Shown: positions 25,615 to 34,235, counted from the stretch's first letter. The stretch: 56,750 nucleotides of DNA from an uncultured Lachnospiraceae bacterium (GCA_947630485.1 CANRHU010000012.1:1-56750); one strand, 5' to 3'. Program-made: numbers and translations. Notes: generated by a model from the sequence alone, not told the origin.

Positions 25615-26697
25615 ATGATAACAAGCATATTCCATGATATTAAAATAAAAGGCATTGCTGCAGCTGTTCCAACACAGAAAATAGATAATATGGAGTATAT
25701 TGAGCGATTTGGTGAGAAAGATGTACTTAAAAATATTCAAATGACGGGGATTAAGGGAAGTTACCACTGTTCTCCACAACAAACAATCAGTGATTTAGGA
25801 TATATAGCGGCCGAACACTTATTGAATAAGTTGAATATAGAACGACATTCCATACAGGCTCTGATATTCATAGCATCTTATCCGGATTATTTTTGCCCGG
25901 CTACATCTTTTGTGCTTCATAAACGATTAGGTCTTCCGATTGATTGTGCCGTTTATGATATTAATTTAGGGTGTTCAGGATTTATTTATGGGATGCAGGC
26001 CATGTGCTCGCTGATGCAATGCAGCAATGTAAATCGTAGCTTGATAATTATAGGAGATAGTACAAGTAAGACGGCATCGCCTTTAGATAAAACATGTATG
26101 TTGTTTGGCGATGCAGGTGCTGCAATTCTATTGGAAAAATCGAAGGAGGTAGAAAACATTACTATAGGCGTGAGAAGCGATGGTAATCGTTTTAAGGCTA
26201 TTATTGTGCCAGAGGGAGCATTTCGACGATGCGGTGGAAGTCATGAGCGGGTGATGTGGGGCGATGGAAATATCCGTTCTGATTATGACTTGTATTTAAA
26301 TGGTGCAGATGTATTTAGTTTTTCCATAACAGACGTGCCAAAGATGATTCTTGAGTATATGGAGATAACGAACACGAAAGCCAATAACTATGATTGTCTT
26401 TTGCTTCACCAGGCCAACCTATTCATTATGAAGCATGTGGCGCGTAAAGTTGGGTTTTATATGGATCAGGTGCCTGTATCGTTAGATCGATATGGAAATA
26501 ATAGTGCTTCTACAATTCCTTTGACGATTTGTGATCGATATGGCGGAACGGAGAACACTTCTATACATGCGTTGGCGAGTGGTTTTGGTGCAGGGCTTTC
26601 TTGGGGAGTAATGAACTTGGATTTTGATACAGGAAGTATTCTGCCCATTATATATACGGATGATTATTATAGAGAAGGAAAAGTGAGTCACACCTAA
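25615..26697 (+). CDS. 3-oxoacyl-ACP synthase III (KAS III / FabH-like)
   Basis: A 360-residue thiolase-fold condensing enzyme with an intact KAS III triad: Cys120 in INLGCSGFIYG, His265 in LLLHQAN and Asn in YGNNSAS (about 295). It should condense an acyl-CoA primer with malonyl-ACP. It is the only ketosynthase in the window, and no dehydratase or enoyl reductase is present, so one round of extension to a 3-oxo and then 3-hydroxy acyl-ACP is expected. Dedicated KAS III-ACP-SDR sets are known in flagellin and surface-glycan islands that make acylated amino sugars. The C-terminus extends some residues past the usual FabH end. Confidence 0.88.
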   Translation: MITSIFHDIKIKGIAAAVPTQKIDNMEYIERFGEKDVLKNIQMTGIKGSYHCSPQQTISDLGYIAAEHLLNKLNIERHSIQALIFIASYPDYFCPATSFVLHKRLGLPIDCAVYDINLGCSGFIYGMQAMCSLMQCSNVNRSLIIIGDSTSKTASPLDKTCMLFGDAGAAILLEKSKEVENITIGVRSDGNRFKAIIVPEGAFRRCGGSHERVMWGDGNIRSDYDLYLNGADVFSFSITDVPKMILEYMEITNTKANNYDCLLLHQANLFIMKHVARKVGFYMDQVPVSLDRYGNNSASTIPLTICDRYGGTENTSIHALASGFGAGLSWGVMNLDFDTGSILPIIYTDDYYREGKVSHT

Positions 26698-27076
26698 TTT
26701 GTAATTCTATATTTTGCCGTTCTTCTTTTAGAGGTTCGTGAGAGCCGAGATGCTGCTGTGGCTAAAAAGTTATAAGTTGGTAAAAGACATAGAAAATGTC
26801 AATACCTAAAGTGTTATTAATTGAGAAATCGAAAAGGAATAAAGATATTTCTGTTTGAGCATAGAAGCTTAGGCAGTAGAGAGGAAAACTTGAACCTTAT
26901 AGAGAATTTGTAAGAACGGAGTAAGGATTTTCAGAACATCGTATATTTTCCCACATTTTTCATAAGAATTTTTTGAAAAATGTGGGAATTTATAAAAAGG
27001 AATCTCGGAGACCGCATAAAATAAGGCTTAGAGATTCCGAGAGTTTATTGAGACAAAAAAAGAGGAGGAATTTGTT
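26698..27076 (+). other. 379-bp gap with palindromes, no gene seen
   Basis: No coding capacity worth reporting. It contains the strong 14-bp hairpin at 26948-26988. About 15-60 nt further on are overlapping repeats GGAATCTC (26999-27006) with GAGATTCC, and TCTCGGA with TCCGAGA, ending shortly before the second ACP gene. Such mutually exclusive pairings resemble an attenuator or antiterminator leader, but I cannot assign a known riboswitch class. This is the longest gap inside the biosynthetic run. Confidence 0.5.
26948..26988 (+). terminator. Strong palindrome, internal terminator or attenuator candidate
   Basis: TTCCCACATTTTTC (26948-26961) pairs perfectly with 26975-26988 around a 13-nt loop. 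The right arm is followed by AATTTATAAAAAGG rather than a clean T-run, so termination efficiency on the + strand is doubtful. On the opposite strand the flank is AAAATATAC. If it does terminate, the LoaP system upstream could provide read-through to the second ACP/SDR part of the cassette. Confidence 0.45.
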
Positions 27077-27301
27077 ATGACAAACGAAAAGAAACTGGTA
27101 TTATTAGAAGAAATGTTGGAATTGAAGCCCGGAACGCTAAAGCCAGAAACGGTACTTGAAGATCTGGATGAGTGGGATAGTATCGCGAGGATTTCCTTTA
27201 TTGCATTGGTTGACGACGAGTTTGACAAGGTGATAAAAGGCGCCGCTGTGAAGGAGCAGAAGACTGTAGCTGACTTAATGACGTTAATGGAGGTAGAATA
27301 G
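27077..27301 (+). CDS. Acyl carrier protein, second copy
   Basis: A 74-residue acidic carrier protein with the phosphopantetheine attachment Ser35 in EWDSIARISF. Start ATG 27077 has GAGGAGG upstream. It is followed immediately by a ketoreductase gene, suggesting that the 3-oxoacyl group formed by KAS III is carried and reduced on this ACP. The SIARI helix-2 start differs from the classical DSLD form and resembles carrier proteins from surface-glycan and secondary-metabolite clusters. Confidence 0.87.
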   Translation: MTNEKKLVLLEEMLELKPGTLKPETVLEDLDEWDSIARISFIALVDDEFDKVIKGAAVKEQKTVADLMTLMEVE

Positions 27302-27304
27302 ATT

Positions 27305-28096
27305 GTGATAAATCCGATGGATTTGAGTGGAAAGCATATCTTGATTACTGGGGGATCTTCTGGGATCGGGCGGCAGTGTGCTATCCAAGCTAGCCGCCTC
27401 GGTGCTAAGGTGACAATTGTAGCAAGGAATGAAAAATTGCTTAAGGAAACGATTGAGATGATGGACAGGCCTGAGAATCAGGCCTGTTATTCGTTTGATT
27501 TGAATGAAACAGAGCAAATAGACGAGTTTATTAAAATGATTATTGAGGAAAGAGGAAGCATTGATGGATTTGTCCATGCGGCAGGGATTGCGACAGTACG
27601 GATGCTGAAGCAGACGAAACCGCAGTTTGTGGAAAAGATGTTTCGTATCCATACTTATGCGCTTATTGAACTGGTGAGATGTCTTTCTCTGAAAAACAAT
27701 TTGAATGACGGTGCCTCTCTCGTGACAGTGTCTTCTACAGCTGCAAAAGTCGGGAATATTTCCCAAGGTGCATACGGAGCCGCTAAGGCGAGTATGGAGG
27801 GATTCCTGAATCCAATCGCACTTGAACTGGGCTTAAGGGGGATTCGTTTCAATGCGGTCGCGTATGCTTTTGTGATGACGGATATGACAAGAGAGTTTTT
27901 GGATTATGGGGATCAAAAGGTATTAAGTGCACAGTATCTTGGGTTCATCGACCCTGAGAGTGCAGCAAACGCTGCGATATTTCTGTTAAGCGATGCCTGT
28001 AGATATATTACTGCGACGGTTCTTCCTGTTACGGGGGGGTACGGCGGTAACGTTTTAGAGGTGAACAGATGGCAACAGCAACTTTCAATGAAATAG
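27305..28096 (+). CDS. SDR family 3-oxoacyl-ACP reductase-like enzyme, second copy
   Basis: A 263-residue classical SDR. LITGGSSGIGRQ is the cofactor motif (about residues 13-24), HAAG replaces the usual NNAG, and the catalytic residues are Ser in VTVSSTAAK and Tyr/Lys in AYGAAKAS. The C-terminal TGGYGGN is slightly unusual. The start is GTG 27305 (ATG 27317 is the alternative), preceded by GGAGG. It sits 3 nt after the second ACP and probably reduces the KAS III product to a 3-hydroxyacyl-ACP. It is only distantly similar to the SDR at 15878, so the two may reduce different ketones. Confidence 0.8.
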   Translation: MINPMDLSGKHILITGGSSGIGRQCAIQASRLGAKVTIVARNEKLLKETIEMMDRPENQACYSFDLNETEQIDEFIKMIIEERGSIDGFVHAAGIATVRMLKQTKPQFVEKMFRIHTYALIELVRCLSLKNNLNDGASLVTVSSTAAKVGNISQGAYGAAKASMEGFLNPIALELGLRGIRFNAVAYAFVMTDMTREFLDYGDQKVLSAQYLGFIDPESAANAAIFLLSDACRYITATVLPVTGGYGGNVLEVNRWQQQLSMK

Positions 28097-28292
28097 AGAT
28101 TGTAGAATTGTGTGCGGTACGGAAATGTATTGATTCTTCGTAATTCTGTGTTGCTGCTGTTATGTCACTGGATATACGCAAAATTATGCTTATTTCTGTT
28201 GTAAAGTTGCGGAACAGTCCATTAATCATAAGAGGTATAAAAGTATATAAAAGACGACTTTTAACATATTAATATAGTAAGTGAGGCAATAT

Positions 28293-29231
28293 ATGAAAGT
28301 ATCTGTTTGTATTCCCTGTTATTGTGCAGAACGACTTTTGAGGCCGCTTATAGAAGAAATAAAGAAGGAATTTGAGAAAAGGCCAGAATATGATTATCAA
28401 ATTGTGTTGGTGGATGATGGTTCTCCTGACAGAACTTATGAAACTATTAAGGAATTGTGCAATCAGGATAAGAAAATCGTTGGGGTTGCACTTTCCAGAA
28501 ATTGTGGCCAAAATATTGCGAGTCGAGCTGCACTTCCGTATGTACAGGGTGATTGTGCTGTATTTATGGATGACGATGGGCAACACCCAGTATATGCTAT
28601 TTTTGATTTGGTGAAAAAGATAGAGGAAGGCTATGATGTGGCTGTTGCTAAACTCGAGCATAAGCAACATAATTTATTTAAACGTATTACTAGTGATTTG
28701 AACGGATGGATGTCTGAGTGGGCGGGTGTTAAGCCCAAAGGTATTTATTTTTCAGGGTTTTATGCATGGAGCCGTTTCGCAATTGATGCGTTGTTACAAT
28801 ACGGGAGCCCATTCTTTTCTAGCGTTGGGTATCTAACTAATGTGACAACTAGGTTTGTAAACATCCAAGTTGAACATCAAAAGAGAGCAGAGGGACATTC
28901 TGGATACACATTAAAAAAGCTTTTTTCTCTTTGGGCAACAAACCTTACCAGTTTTTCGATGAGACCATTGAGGACAGCCTTCTTTTTAGGCTCTGTTCTT
29001 GCGTTTGCGGGTTTTATGTTTGGATTCTATCTGGTGTTGCGAAGATTCATTGTGCAGTCTATAGTGCCGGGGTACACGACGATCATGGCGTTTTTATTAC
29101 TAATAGGTGGAGTTATCCTGATTTTCCTTGGTATTATTGGCGAGTATGTCGGGCGCATATATATGACGGTTAGCGATTTACCGCAGTATTTGGTTCGAGA
29201 GGATATTAATGCGAATCTTAGCAAATTATAA
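28293..29231 (+). CDS. Polyprenyl-phosphate glycosyltransferase (GT2, DPM1/ArnC/GtrB-like)
   Basis: A 312-residue GT2 enzyme. The N-terminal GT-A domain shows SVCIPCYCAE, VLVDDGSPDRTYE, SRNCGQNIASRA and the metal-binding FMDDDGQHP. Two C-terminal membrane helices (about residues 230-250 and 263-285) end in IGEYVGRIYM, exactly as in ArnC/GtrB. It makes a polyprenyl-phosphate sugar for use outside the cell. With the ArnE/F-like pair at 15059 and a GT-C protein it forms a complete side-chain addition route. ATG 28293 follows GTGAGG; GTG 28281 is less likely. The preceding 196 nt are A+T-rich without a clear promoter. Confidence 0.88.
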   Translation: MKVSVCIPCYCAERLLRPLIEEIKKEFEKRPEYDYQIVLVDDGSPDRTYETIKELCNQDKKIVGVALSRNCGQNIASRAALPYVQGDCAVFMDDDGQHPVYAIFDLVKKIEEGYDVAVAKLEHKQHNLFKRITSDLNGWMSEWAGVKPKGIYFSGFYAWSRFAIDALLQYGSPFFSSVGYLTNVTTRFVNIQVEHQKRAEGHSGYTLKKLFSLWATNLTSFSMRPLRTAFFLGSVLAFAGFMFGFYLVLRRFIVQSIVPGYTTIMAFLLLIGGVILIFLGIIGEYVGRIYMTVSDLPQYLVREDINANLSKL

Positions 29232-29261
29232 GGTATTGTATTTACTACGGAAAGGTTGGAT

Positions 29262-29999
29262 ATGAGGTATAAGAAGACAGACTGGGAGTTTAAAAATCTA
29301 GGGACTAGTTCATGCGAAATTACTATGGAAAGGAATGATACAATAGAAAAACTTATGGAAATGGAGAAGGGCATTTTAGAAGAATACAGAGTACTTAAAA
29401 TGCCAACAAATATGCCGGATATTCTATTTTATATTCAGAGCTTGGGTTATGTTTTTATAGAGACTCAGATATCACTTTCTTTAAAAAAAGAAGATTTCTC
29501 TCCGATATCCATAAAGAATGCATGTTATGAAAAAATTCAATGGAAAGAGATAAATTCTCGAGAGGATTTGGAGCAACTGGCTTTTATAAAAAAGGGAGAT
29601 ACATTTGTTACAGACAGAATAGCAATTGATCCATATTTTGGACGAAAAAAAGCTGGGCTGCGTTATTTTAATTGGATGCAGGATATATGTGCAAGAGGTG
29701 GCAGTATCGTTTTAACAAAAGTCGATGGCCGTATTATTGGTTGTTCAACAATGGAAATGTTTCCGAGGGGAGTCTGTTATCTTTCTTTGGGTGGAATGAT
29801 GGCATCTGCGGATGATGAAGCATACTATGCATGTATGGATGGTGTCGAACGTTATGCATTGGAAAAACTTGGTGTGAAACGGCTGGAAACGGCGGTATCA
29901 TCGAACAATTTACCTATTATTAGAGTTCTCGAGAAAAAAGGATACCGCGTTAAGGGGATGAATTATGTATATGTTAAACATGATAAAAAGATTGAGTAG
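29262..29999 (+). CDS. GNAT family N-acyltransferase (WecD-like)
   Basis: A 245-residue GNAT protein. Two-lobed organisation with DRIAIDPYFG, RYFNWMQDI, the VDGRIIGCSTMEM strand pair and the closing SSNNLPIIRVLEKKGYRV motif is the pattern of WecD-type dTDP-4-amino-4,6-dideoxysugar N-acetyltransferases. A WecE-like 4-aminotransferase lies 4.3 kb downstream, so it is the best candidate to acylate that amino group. It could use acetyl-CoA or the acyl group made on the dedicated ACPs; sequence alone does not say. ATG 29262 is chosen over TTG 29256. Confidence 0.75.
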   Translation: MRYKKTDWEFKNLGTSSCEITMERNDTIEKLMEMEKGILEEYRVLKMPTNMPDILFYIQSLGYVFIETQISLSLKKEDFSPISIKNACYEKIQWKEINSREDLEQLAFIKKGDTFVTDRIAIDPYFGRKKAGLRYFNWMQDICARGGSIVLTKVDGRIIGCSTMEMFPRGVCYLSLGGMMASADDEAYYACMDGVERYALEKLGVKRLETAVSSNNLPIIRVLEKKGYRVKGMNYVYVKHDKKIE

Positions 30000-30078
30000 A
30001 AGGACTTACATTAAATATTAGTATTTAGCTGATTAGATAAGAAATCTTAAATTGAGGATAGATGGAGGATCAGCGTAT

Positions 30079-31170
30079 ATGACTTATGATGATATAATAA
30101 GTTTATTGCCTTATTCATTAAAACGCGAGGAAAAGGAACAGTTGCTTACAGAGCGACTAATGACATTGACGGAACATCATAGACAGAAATGTCCAGAATA
30201 TAGAGCTATTTTGAATGCAATGCAATATAATATGGACAGGGTACAGAGTTATAGAGATATACCCTTTCTGCCGGTACGCCTTTTTAAAGAACTTTCATTG
30301 AAAAGTGTGCCCCAGGAAGATATCGTAAAGACCATGACGTCCTCAGGAACTTCCGGTCAGGCGGTTTCACGCATCTATCTTGACAGAACAACTTCTGCGA
30401 ACCAACAGAAAATCATGGTGAAGATCGTTTCAGATTTTACTGGTTCCTCAAGGATGCCGATGATAATCTTGGATTGCCCTTCTGTGGTGAAGGATCGTAG
30501 GATGTTTTCAGCCAGAGGAGCAGGAATTCTGGGTTTTTCTATTTTTGGAGCGAAGAAAATTTATGCGTTGGATGATGATATGAAGTTAGATGTAAAAATA
30601 CTCGCAGATTTTCTGGAGAGGTATAAGGATCAGAATATTCTTCTGTTTGGATTTACGTTTATGGTTTGGCAGCATTTTTATAAAGAACTGATGCGGCTGA
30701 AAGGGGAGGGGATTTCTTTTGATTTATCCAGAGGAATATTGATTCATGGTGGTGGTTGGAAGAAACTGATCAGCGAGGCGGTAAGTCAGGAAGAGTTCCA
30801 TGGGCGGCTCAAAGATGCGTGCGGCTTAGAACGGATACATGATTATTATGGCATGGTAGAACAGACTGGCTGCATCTATATGCAGTGTGAATGCGGCCAT
30901 TTGCATGCCAGCATTTTTTCCGATGTGATCATGCGAAGGCCGTTGGACTTTTCGGAATGCGACGTAGGTGAGAAAGGAATCATCCAAGTTGTATCAACAA
31001 TTCCGGAATCTTATCCAGGACACTCACTTTTGACAGAAGATGAAGGCGTGCTGCTGGGAGAGGATGACTGCCCATGCGGAAGAAAAGGAAAGTACTTTCA
31101 AGTAGTCGGCAGGCTGAAAGACGCAGAGATACGGGGGTGCAGTGATACTTATGCAGCAAAATTCCAGTAA
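30079..31170 (+). CDS. LuxE-like acyl-protein synthetase
   Basis: A 363-residue adenylating enzyme of the LuxE family. The P-loop is MTSSGTSGQ at about residues 88-96, HGGGWKK and DYYGMVEQTG form the central core, and a cysteine-rich C-terminal part (CECGH, DCPCGRKGKY) is typical. LuxE activates a carboxylic acid as acyl-AMP and hands it, via its own cysteine, to LuxC for reduction. It overlaps the LuxC-like gene by 20 nt, as expected of partners. ATG 30079 has GGAGG 10 nt upstream; TTG 30052 is an alternative. No luciferase genes are present, so this is not bioluminescence. Confidence 0.88.
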   Translation: MTYDDIISLLPYSLKREEKEQLLTERLMTLTEHHRQKCPEYRAILNAMQYNMDRVQSYRDIPFLPVRLFKELSLKSVPQEDIVKTMTSSGTSGQAVSRIYLDRTTSANQQKIMVKIVSDFTGSSRMPMIILDCPSVVKDRRMFSARGAGILGFSIFGAKKIYALDDDMKLDVKILADFLERYKDQNILLFGFTFMVWQHFYKELMRLKGEGISFDLSRGILIHGGGWKKLISEAVSQEEFHGRLKDACGLERIHDYYGMVEQTGCIYMQCECGHLHASIFSDVIMRRPLDFSECDVGEKGIIQVVSTIPESYPGHSLLTEDEGVLLGEDDCPCGRKGKYFQVVGRLKDAEIRGCSDTYAAKFQ

Positions 31171-32410
31171 TACTTTAACTAATAGTTCCAATTCTTTGAG
31201 AGGGGTTACATGGCTGATAGGAAAGGCTGATTATGTTGAGGGAGGAAAACTGCCAGCTACATTGCCGCCATTCGCTTCAGAGATGATGGATTTTCTTAAT
31301 GAAGTGTCAAGGGAATTAATGGCCGAGTGCGAAACGAAGCAATATCCGGATGTGGTTACGTTTGCTTTCTGGATCCGTAAAGCTTCTACATTAAAGTTAA
31401 AGGAGCGGTTTTATAAGGAAGATGGAAATATCTGTCTAGGGAGGGGTATGGCTTTTCATATTGCACCTTCGAATGTGCCGGTGAACTTTGCGTATTCTTT
31501 GGCAGCCGGCCTTTTAACAGGGAATGTGAATATCGTGCGGGTCTCGTCAAAGGATTTTCGGCAAGTGGATATCATTAGTCAAGCGATAGGCAGAGTATTG
31601 AATAAAAACGAATATCGTGTTCTAAAGCCGTATATCAATCTGGTGCGCTATAGCAGAGATAAAGGTATTAATGATTATTTTTCATCCATCGCTGACACAC
31701 GGATCATATGGGGAGGGGATAATACAGTTGCGGAAATTCGCCAGTCCCCATTGCCCACGCGTTCAGTAGAAATTCCGTTTGCAGATCGATATTCCATAGC
31801 GGTCATTGACAGCAACGTATATCTTAATATGTCAGATAAATTGCGCATTGCAAAAGATTTTTATAATGATACGTTTCTTTCTGATCAAAATGCATGTACA
31901 AGTCCAAGACTGGTAGCTTGGTTGGGAAGTCGGAAAGATCAGGCGAAAGAAGAATTTTGGGCAAATCTTCATGAATTAGTAGAGAAGGAATATAATTATC
32001 AGTCTATTATGGGCGTAAATAAGCTTTCGAGTAGTTGTTTGGTTGCCGTAGCATATGCGGCAGTAGCGTCCGAGCAGCCAGGTGTGTTAATTCAGCATAT
32101 GGCAGATAACAGGATTGTCAGAGTGAAGATACCTAAAATTATAGATGGTCTTATGGATCTGAAAAATAATTCCGGCTATTTTTTTGAATATGACTGTAAT
32201 GATATTTTAGAATTAAAAGATATATGTAACGACAAACGCTGTCAGACATTAGCTTACATTGGAGATAGAAAAATGTTAGTTCGACTTTTACAATCCGGCA
32301 TATGTGGGATAGATCGTGTTGTGCCAATCGGAAAGACCATGGATTTTGACCTGATTTGGGATGGTTTTAATCTGTATGAACGCTTGACACGAATAGTGAG
32401 TGTTGGTTGA
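31151..32410 (+). CDS. LuxC-like acyl-CoA/acyl-ACP reductase
   Basis: A 419-residue aldehyde-dehydrogenase-superfamily reductase of the LuxC family. HIAPSNVPVNFAYSLAAGL (about residues 103-121) and the active-site Cys249 in SDQNACTSPRLVAW are diagnostic. With LuxE it converts an activated acyl group to an aldehyde using NADPH. In this locus the aldehyde could be incorporated in a sugar branch or be the acceptor for the transketolase. It is followed by 74 nt before a type II thioesterase. Confidence 0.88.
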   Translation: MQQNSSNTLTNSSNSLRGVTWLIGKADYVEGGKLPATLPPFASEMMDFLNEVSRELMAECETKQYPDVVTFAFWIRKASTLKLKERFYKEDGNICLGRGMAFHIAPSNVPVNFAYSLAAGLLTGNVNIVRVSSKDFRQVDIISQAIGRVLNKNEYRVLKPYINLVRYSRDKGINDYFSSIADTRIIWGGDNTVAEIRQSPLPTRSVEIPFADRYSIAVIDSNVYLNMSDKLRIAKDFYNDTFLSDQNACTSPRLVAWLGSRKDQAKEEFWANLHELVEKEYNYQSIMGVNKLSSSCLVAVAYAAVASEQPGVLIQHMADNRIVRVKIPKIIDGLMDLKNNSGYFFEYDCNDILELKDICNDKRCQTLAYIGDRKMLVRLLQSGICGIDRVVPIGKTMDFDLIWDGFNLYERLTRIVSVG

Positions 32411-32484
32411 TGAGGTTTATATTGTGAATTTCCGTTTTATTGGAGAGGTTGGGAGATATATCAGAATGGATGGAGGAATTTTCC

Positions 32485-33198
32485 ATGCAGCTATTTTGCT
32501 TTACCTATGCCGGTGGAACTGCGGCTTTCTTTGATTTTTTGAAAAATCATCTAGATCCGTCAATCGAAGTTGAAGAACTGGAGTATGCCGGCCATGGTGT
32601 CCGCCACAGTGAACCATTCTACTCAGATTTTTCCGAACTGGCTAGAGACATGTATAAACATTTTCTTTCTTTGTATAAAGAAGGAGATGAATACGCGCTG
32701 TTTGGCTACAGTATGGGAAGTATTTCAGCGGTAGAAACATTGAAACTAATTTTAAAAGAAGGGGGGATAGCGCCACCCGTCCATGTATTTTTAGCAGCCC
32801 ACGAACCATATTCCAGGCAAGAACTAGCGGGATTTAGTGATGTAACTATTGATGAGTGGATACGAGAACGGACCATCCAGTTCGGAGGTATTCCGGAAAG
32901 TCTGATTCACAATAAGAGTTTCTGGAGAGTTTATTTGCCTATTTATCGGGCGGATTACAGGATTATTGGTAAATATGATTTTCAGCAGTCGAATTTTATA
33001 ACAGAAGCACCTGCGACAGTCTTTTATTCTGAAACGGATACTCCGTATTCAAGAATTAAAGACTGGAAGCATTATTTCATAGGAGAGTGCGGCTTGATTC
33101 CTTTTGAAGGGAATCATTTTTTTATTTATGGGCATGAGCAGGAGATTGCGGATATGATAATGAGAAAATTAGGAATGGAGAAAGTCATTCGATCTTGA
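32485..33198 (+). CDS. Type II thioesterase (GrsT-like alpha/beta hydrolase)
   Basis: A 237-residue thioesterase of the GrsT/RifR kind: FCFTYAGGTAAFF at the N-terminus, nucleophile Ser in FGYSMGSISA (about residue 78), and His in FEGNHFF near the C-terminus. Such enzymes clear wrong or stalled acyl groups from carrier proteins in polyketide or peptide synthesis, or release product. The frame is open from 32440, but ATG 32485 with GGAGG 9 nt upstream is the clear start. Together with the MBL hydrolase this gives the cassette two candidate thioesterases. Confidence 0.85.
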   Translation: MQLFCFTYAGGTAAFFDFLKNHLDPSIEVEELEYAGHGVRHSEPFYSDFSELARDMYKHFLSLYKEGDEYALFGYSMGSISAVETLKLILKEGGIAPPVHVFLAAHEPYSRQELAGFSDVTIDEWIRERTIQFGGIPESLIHNKSFWRVYLPIYRADYRIIGKYDFQQSNFITEAPATVFYSETDTPYSRIKDWKHYFIGECGLIPFEGNHFFIYGHEQEIADMIMRKLGMEKVIRS

Positions 33199-33207
33199 GA
33201 GGCATCT

Positions 33208-34161
33208 ATGGAAAAAAGATATATTGTAGGAAACCGTAAGGTAGCAATCATAGGGGCTGGTTATGTCGGCTCATCCATTGCTTATGCGCTTGCTCTGCGG
33301 GATATTGCCAGGGAGATTGTCCTGATTGACATTGCAAAGGATAAAGCAGAAGGCGAAGCGAAGGATATCCGCCATGGTCTGTCGACTCTGGGAACGGCTG
33401 ATCTGTATGCTGGCGACTATTCTGATTGCAGTGATTGTGATTTGATCATTATCACTGCAGGCAGAAACCGCAAGGCTGGGGAGTCGCGCCTGGATCTTGC
33501 AAGCGAGAATGTGAAAACGATGTATGCGGTCGTTGAGATGATAAAACAGTATTATACGCGCGGTGTGATTTTGATTATTTCCAATCCGGTTGATATCTTG
33601 ACGCAGAAAGTGAGCGAATGGATGGAGATACCCAATGGGATGGTATTCGGCTCTGGGAATATTCTGGATACATCCCGCTTCATCCGGTGCATTGCGGATT
33701 ATGTGGGTCTAAGTACTGGCGTGATAGGCGGTTACCTGGTAGGGGAACATGGAGATGGGCAGGTTCCGGTATGGAGCAGGGTGACGGTCGGGGGCATTCC
33801 GATTGAAGAGTACTGCAAGGAGACTTCGCTGGCATGGAATGATGAGGTAAAGGTCGCGATCAGCAACAAAACCCTGCATATGGGAGAAGAAATAATAAAG
33901 GCGAAAGGGAGAACGCACTACGGAATCGCCACCTGCGTCTGCTATCTGGCGGACGCAGTTCTGAATCAAAGACCGATGATAGCGTCTGTCACGTCACCGC
34001 TTATGGGAGAACATGGAGTGCGTGGAGTATCACTTTCAGTTCCCTCAGTAGTTGGACCATCAGGTGTACAGCAGAGAATTCGAGAACGGTGGGAACCGGA
34101 TGAATATCGGTTTTTTTTTGACGCGGTGGAGAGGGTAAGGAGCGTTTTGAATAATATATAA
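33208..34161 (+). CDS. L-lactate/malate dehydrogenase family 2-hydroxyacid dehydrogenase
   Basis: A 317-residue L-LDH/MDH. NAD motif IIGAGYVGSS at about residues 14-23, NPVD near 126-129, LDTSRF (Asp154, Arg157) and the catalytic His181 in GEHGDGQ are intact. Position 102 of standard LDH numbering, usually Gln in lactate dehydrogenases, is Arg88 here (GRNRKAGESR), as in malate dehydrogenases. Position 107 keeps the LDH-like Glu. A substrate with a second negative group is therefore possible. The gene sits 9 nt after the thioesterase and marks the return to less A+T-rich sequence, so it may be pathway-specific rather than central metabolism. Confidence 0.85.
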   Translation: MEKRYIVGNRKVAIIGAGYVGSSIAYALALRDIAREIVLIDIAKDKAEGEAKDIRHGLSTLGTADLYAGDYSDCSDCDLIIITAGRNRKAGESRLDLASENVKTMYAVVEMIKQYYTRGVILIISNPVDILTQKVSEWMEIPNGMVFGSGNILDTSRFIRCIADYVGLSTGVIGGYLVGEHGDGQVPVWSRVTVGGIPIEEYCKETSLAWNDEVKVAISNKTLHMGEEIIKAKGRTHYGIATCVCYLADAVLNQRPMIASVTSPLMGEHGVRGVSLSVPSVVGPSGVQQRIRERWEPDEYRFFFDAVERVRSVLNNI

Positions 34162-34235
34162 AGCCGGGGACATTGTTTTGTGTGTTTCTGGCCTTTATGT
34201 ATATACATTACGAAGAAATAAGGAGAATAAACACA

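Noticed and set aside
30079..32410. Bioluminescence operon
   Set aside because: LuxE- and LuxC-like genes are present but no LuxA/LuxB luciferase or LuxD-like neighbour is seen; the context is sugar and acyl metabolism.
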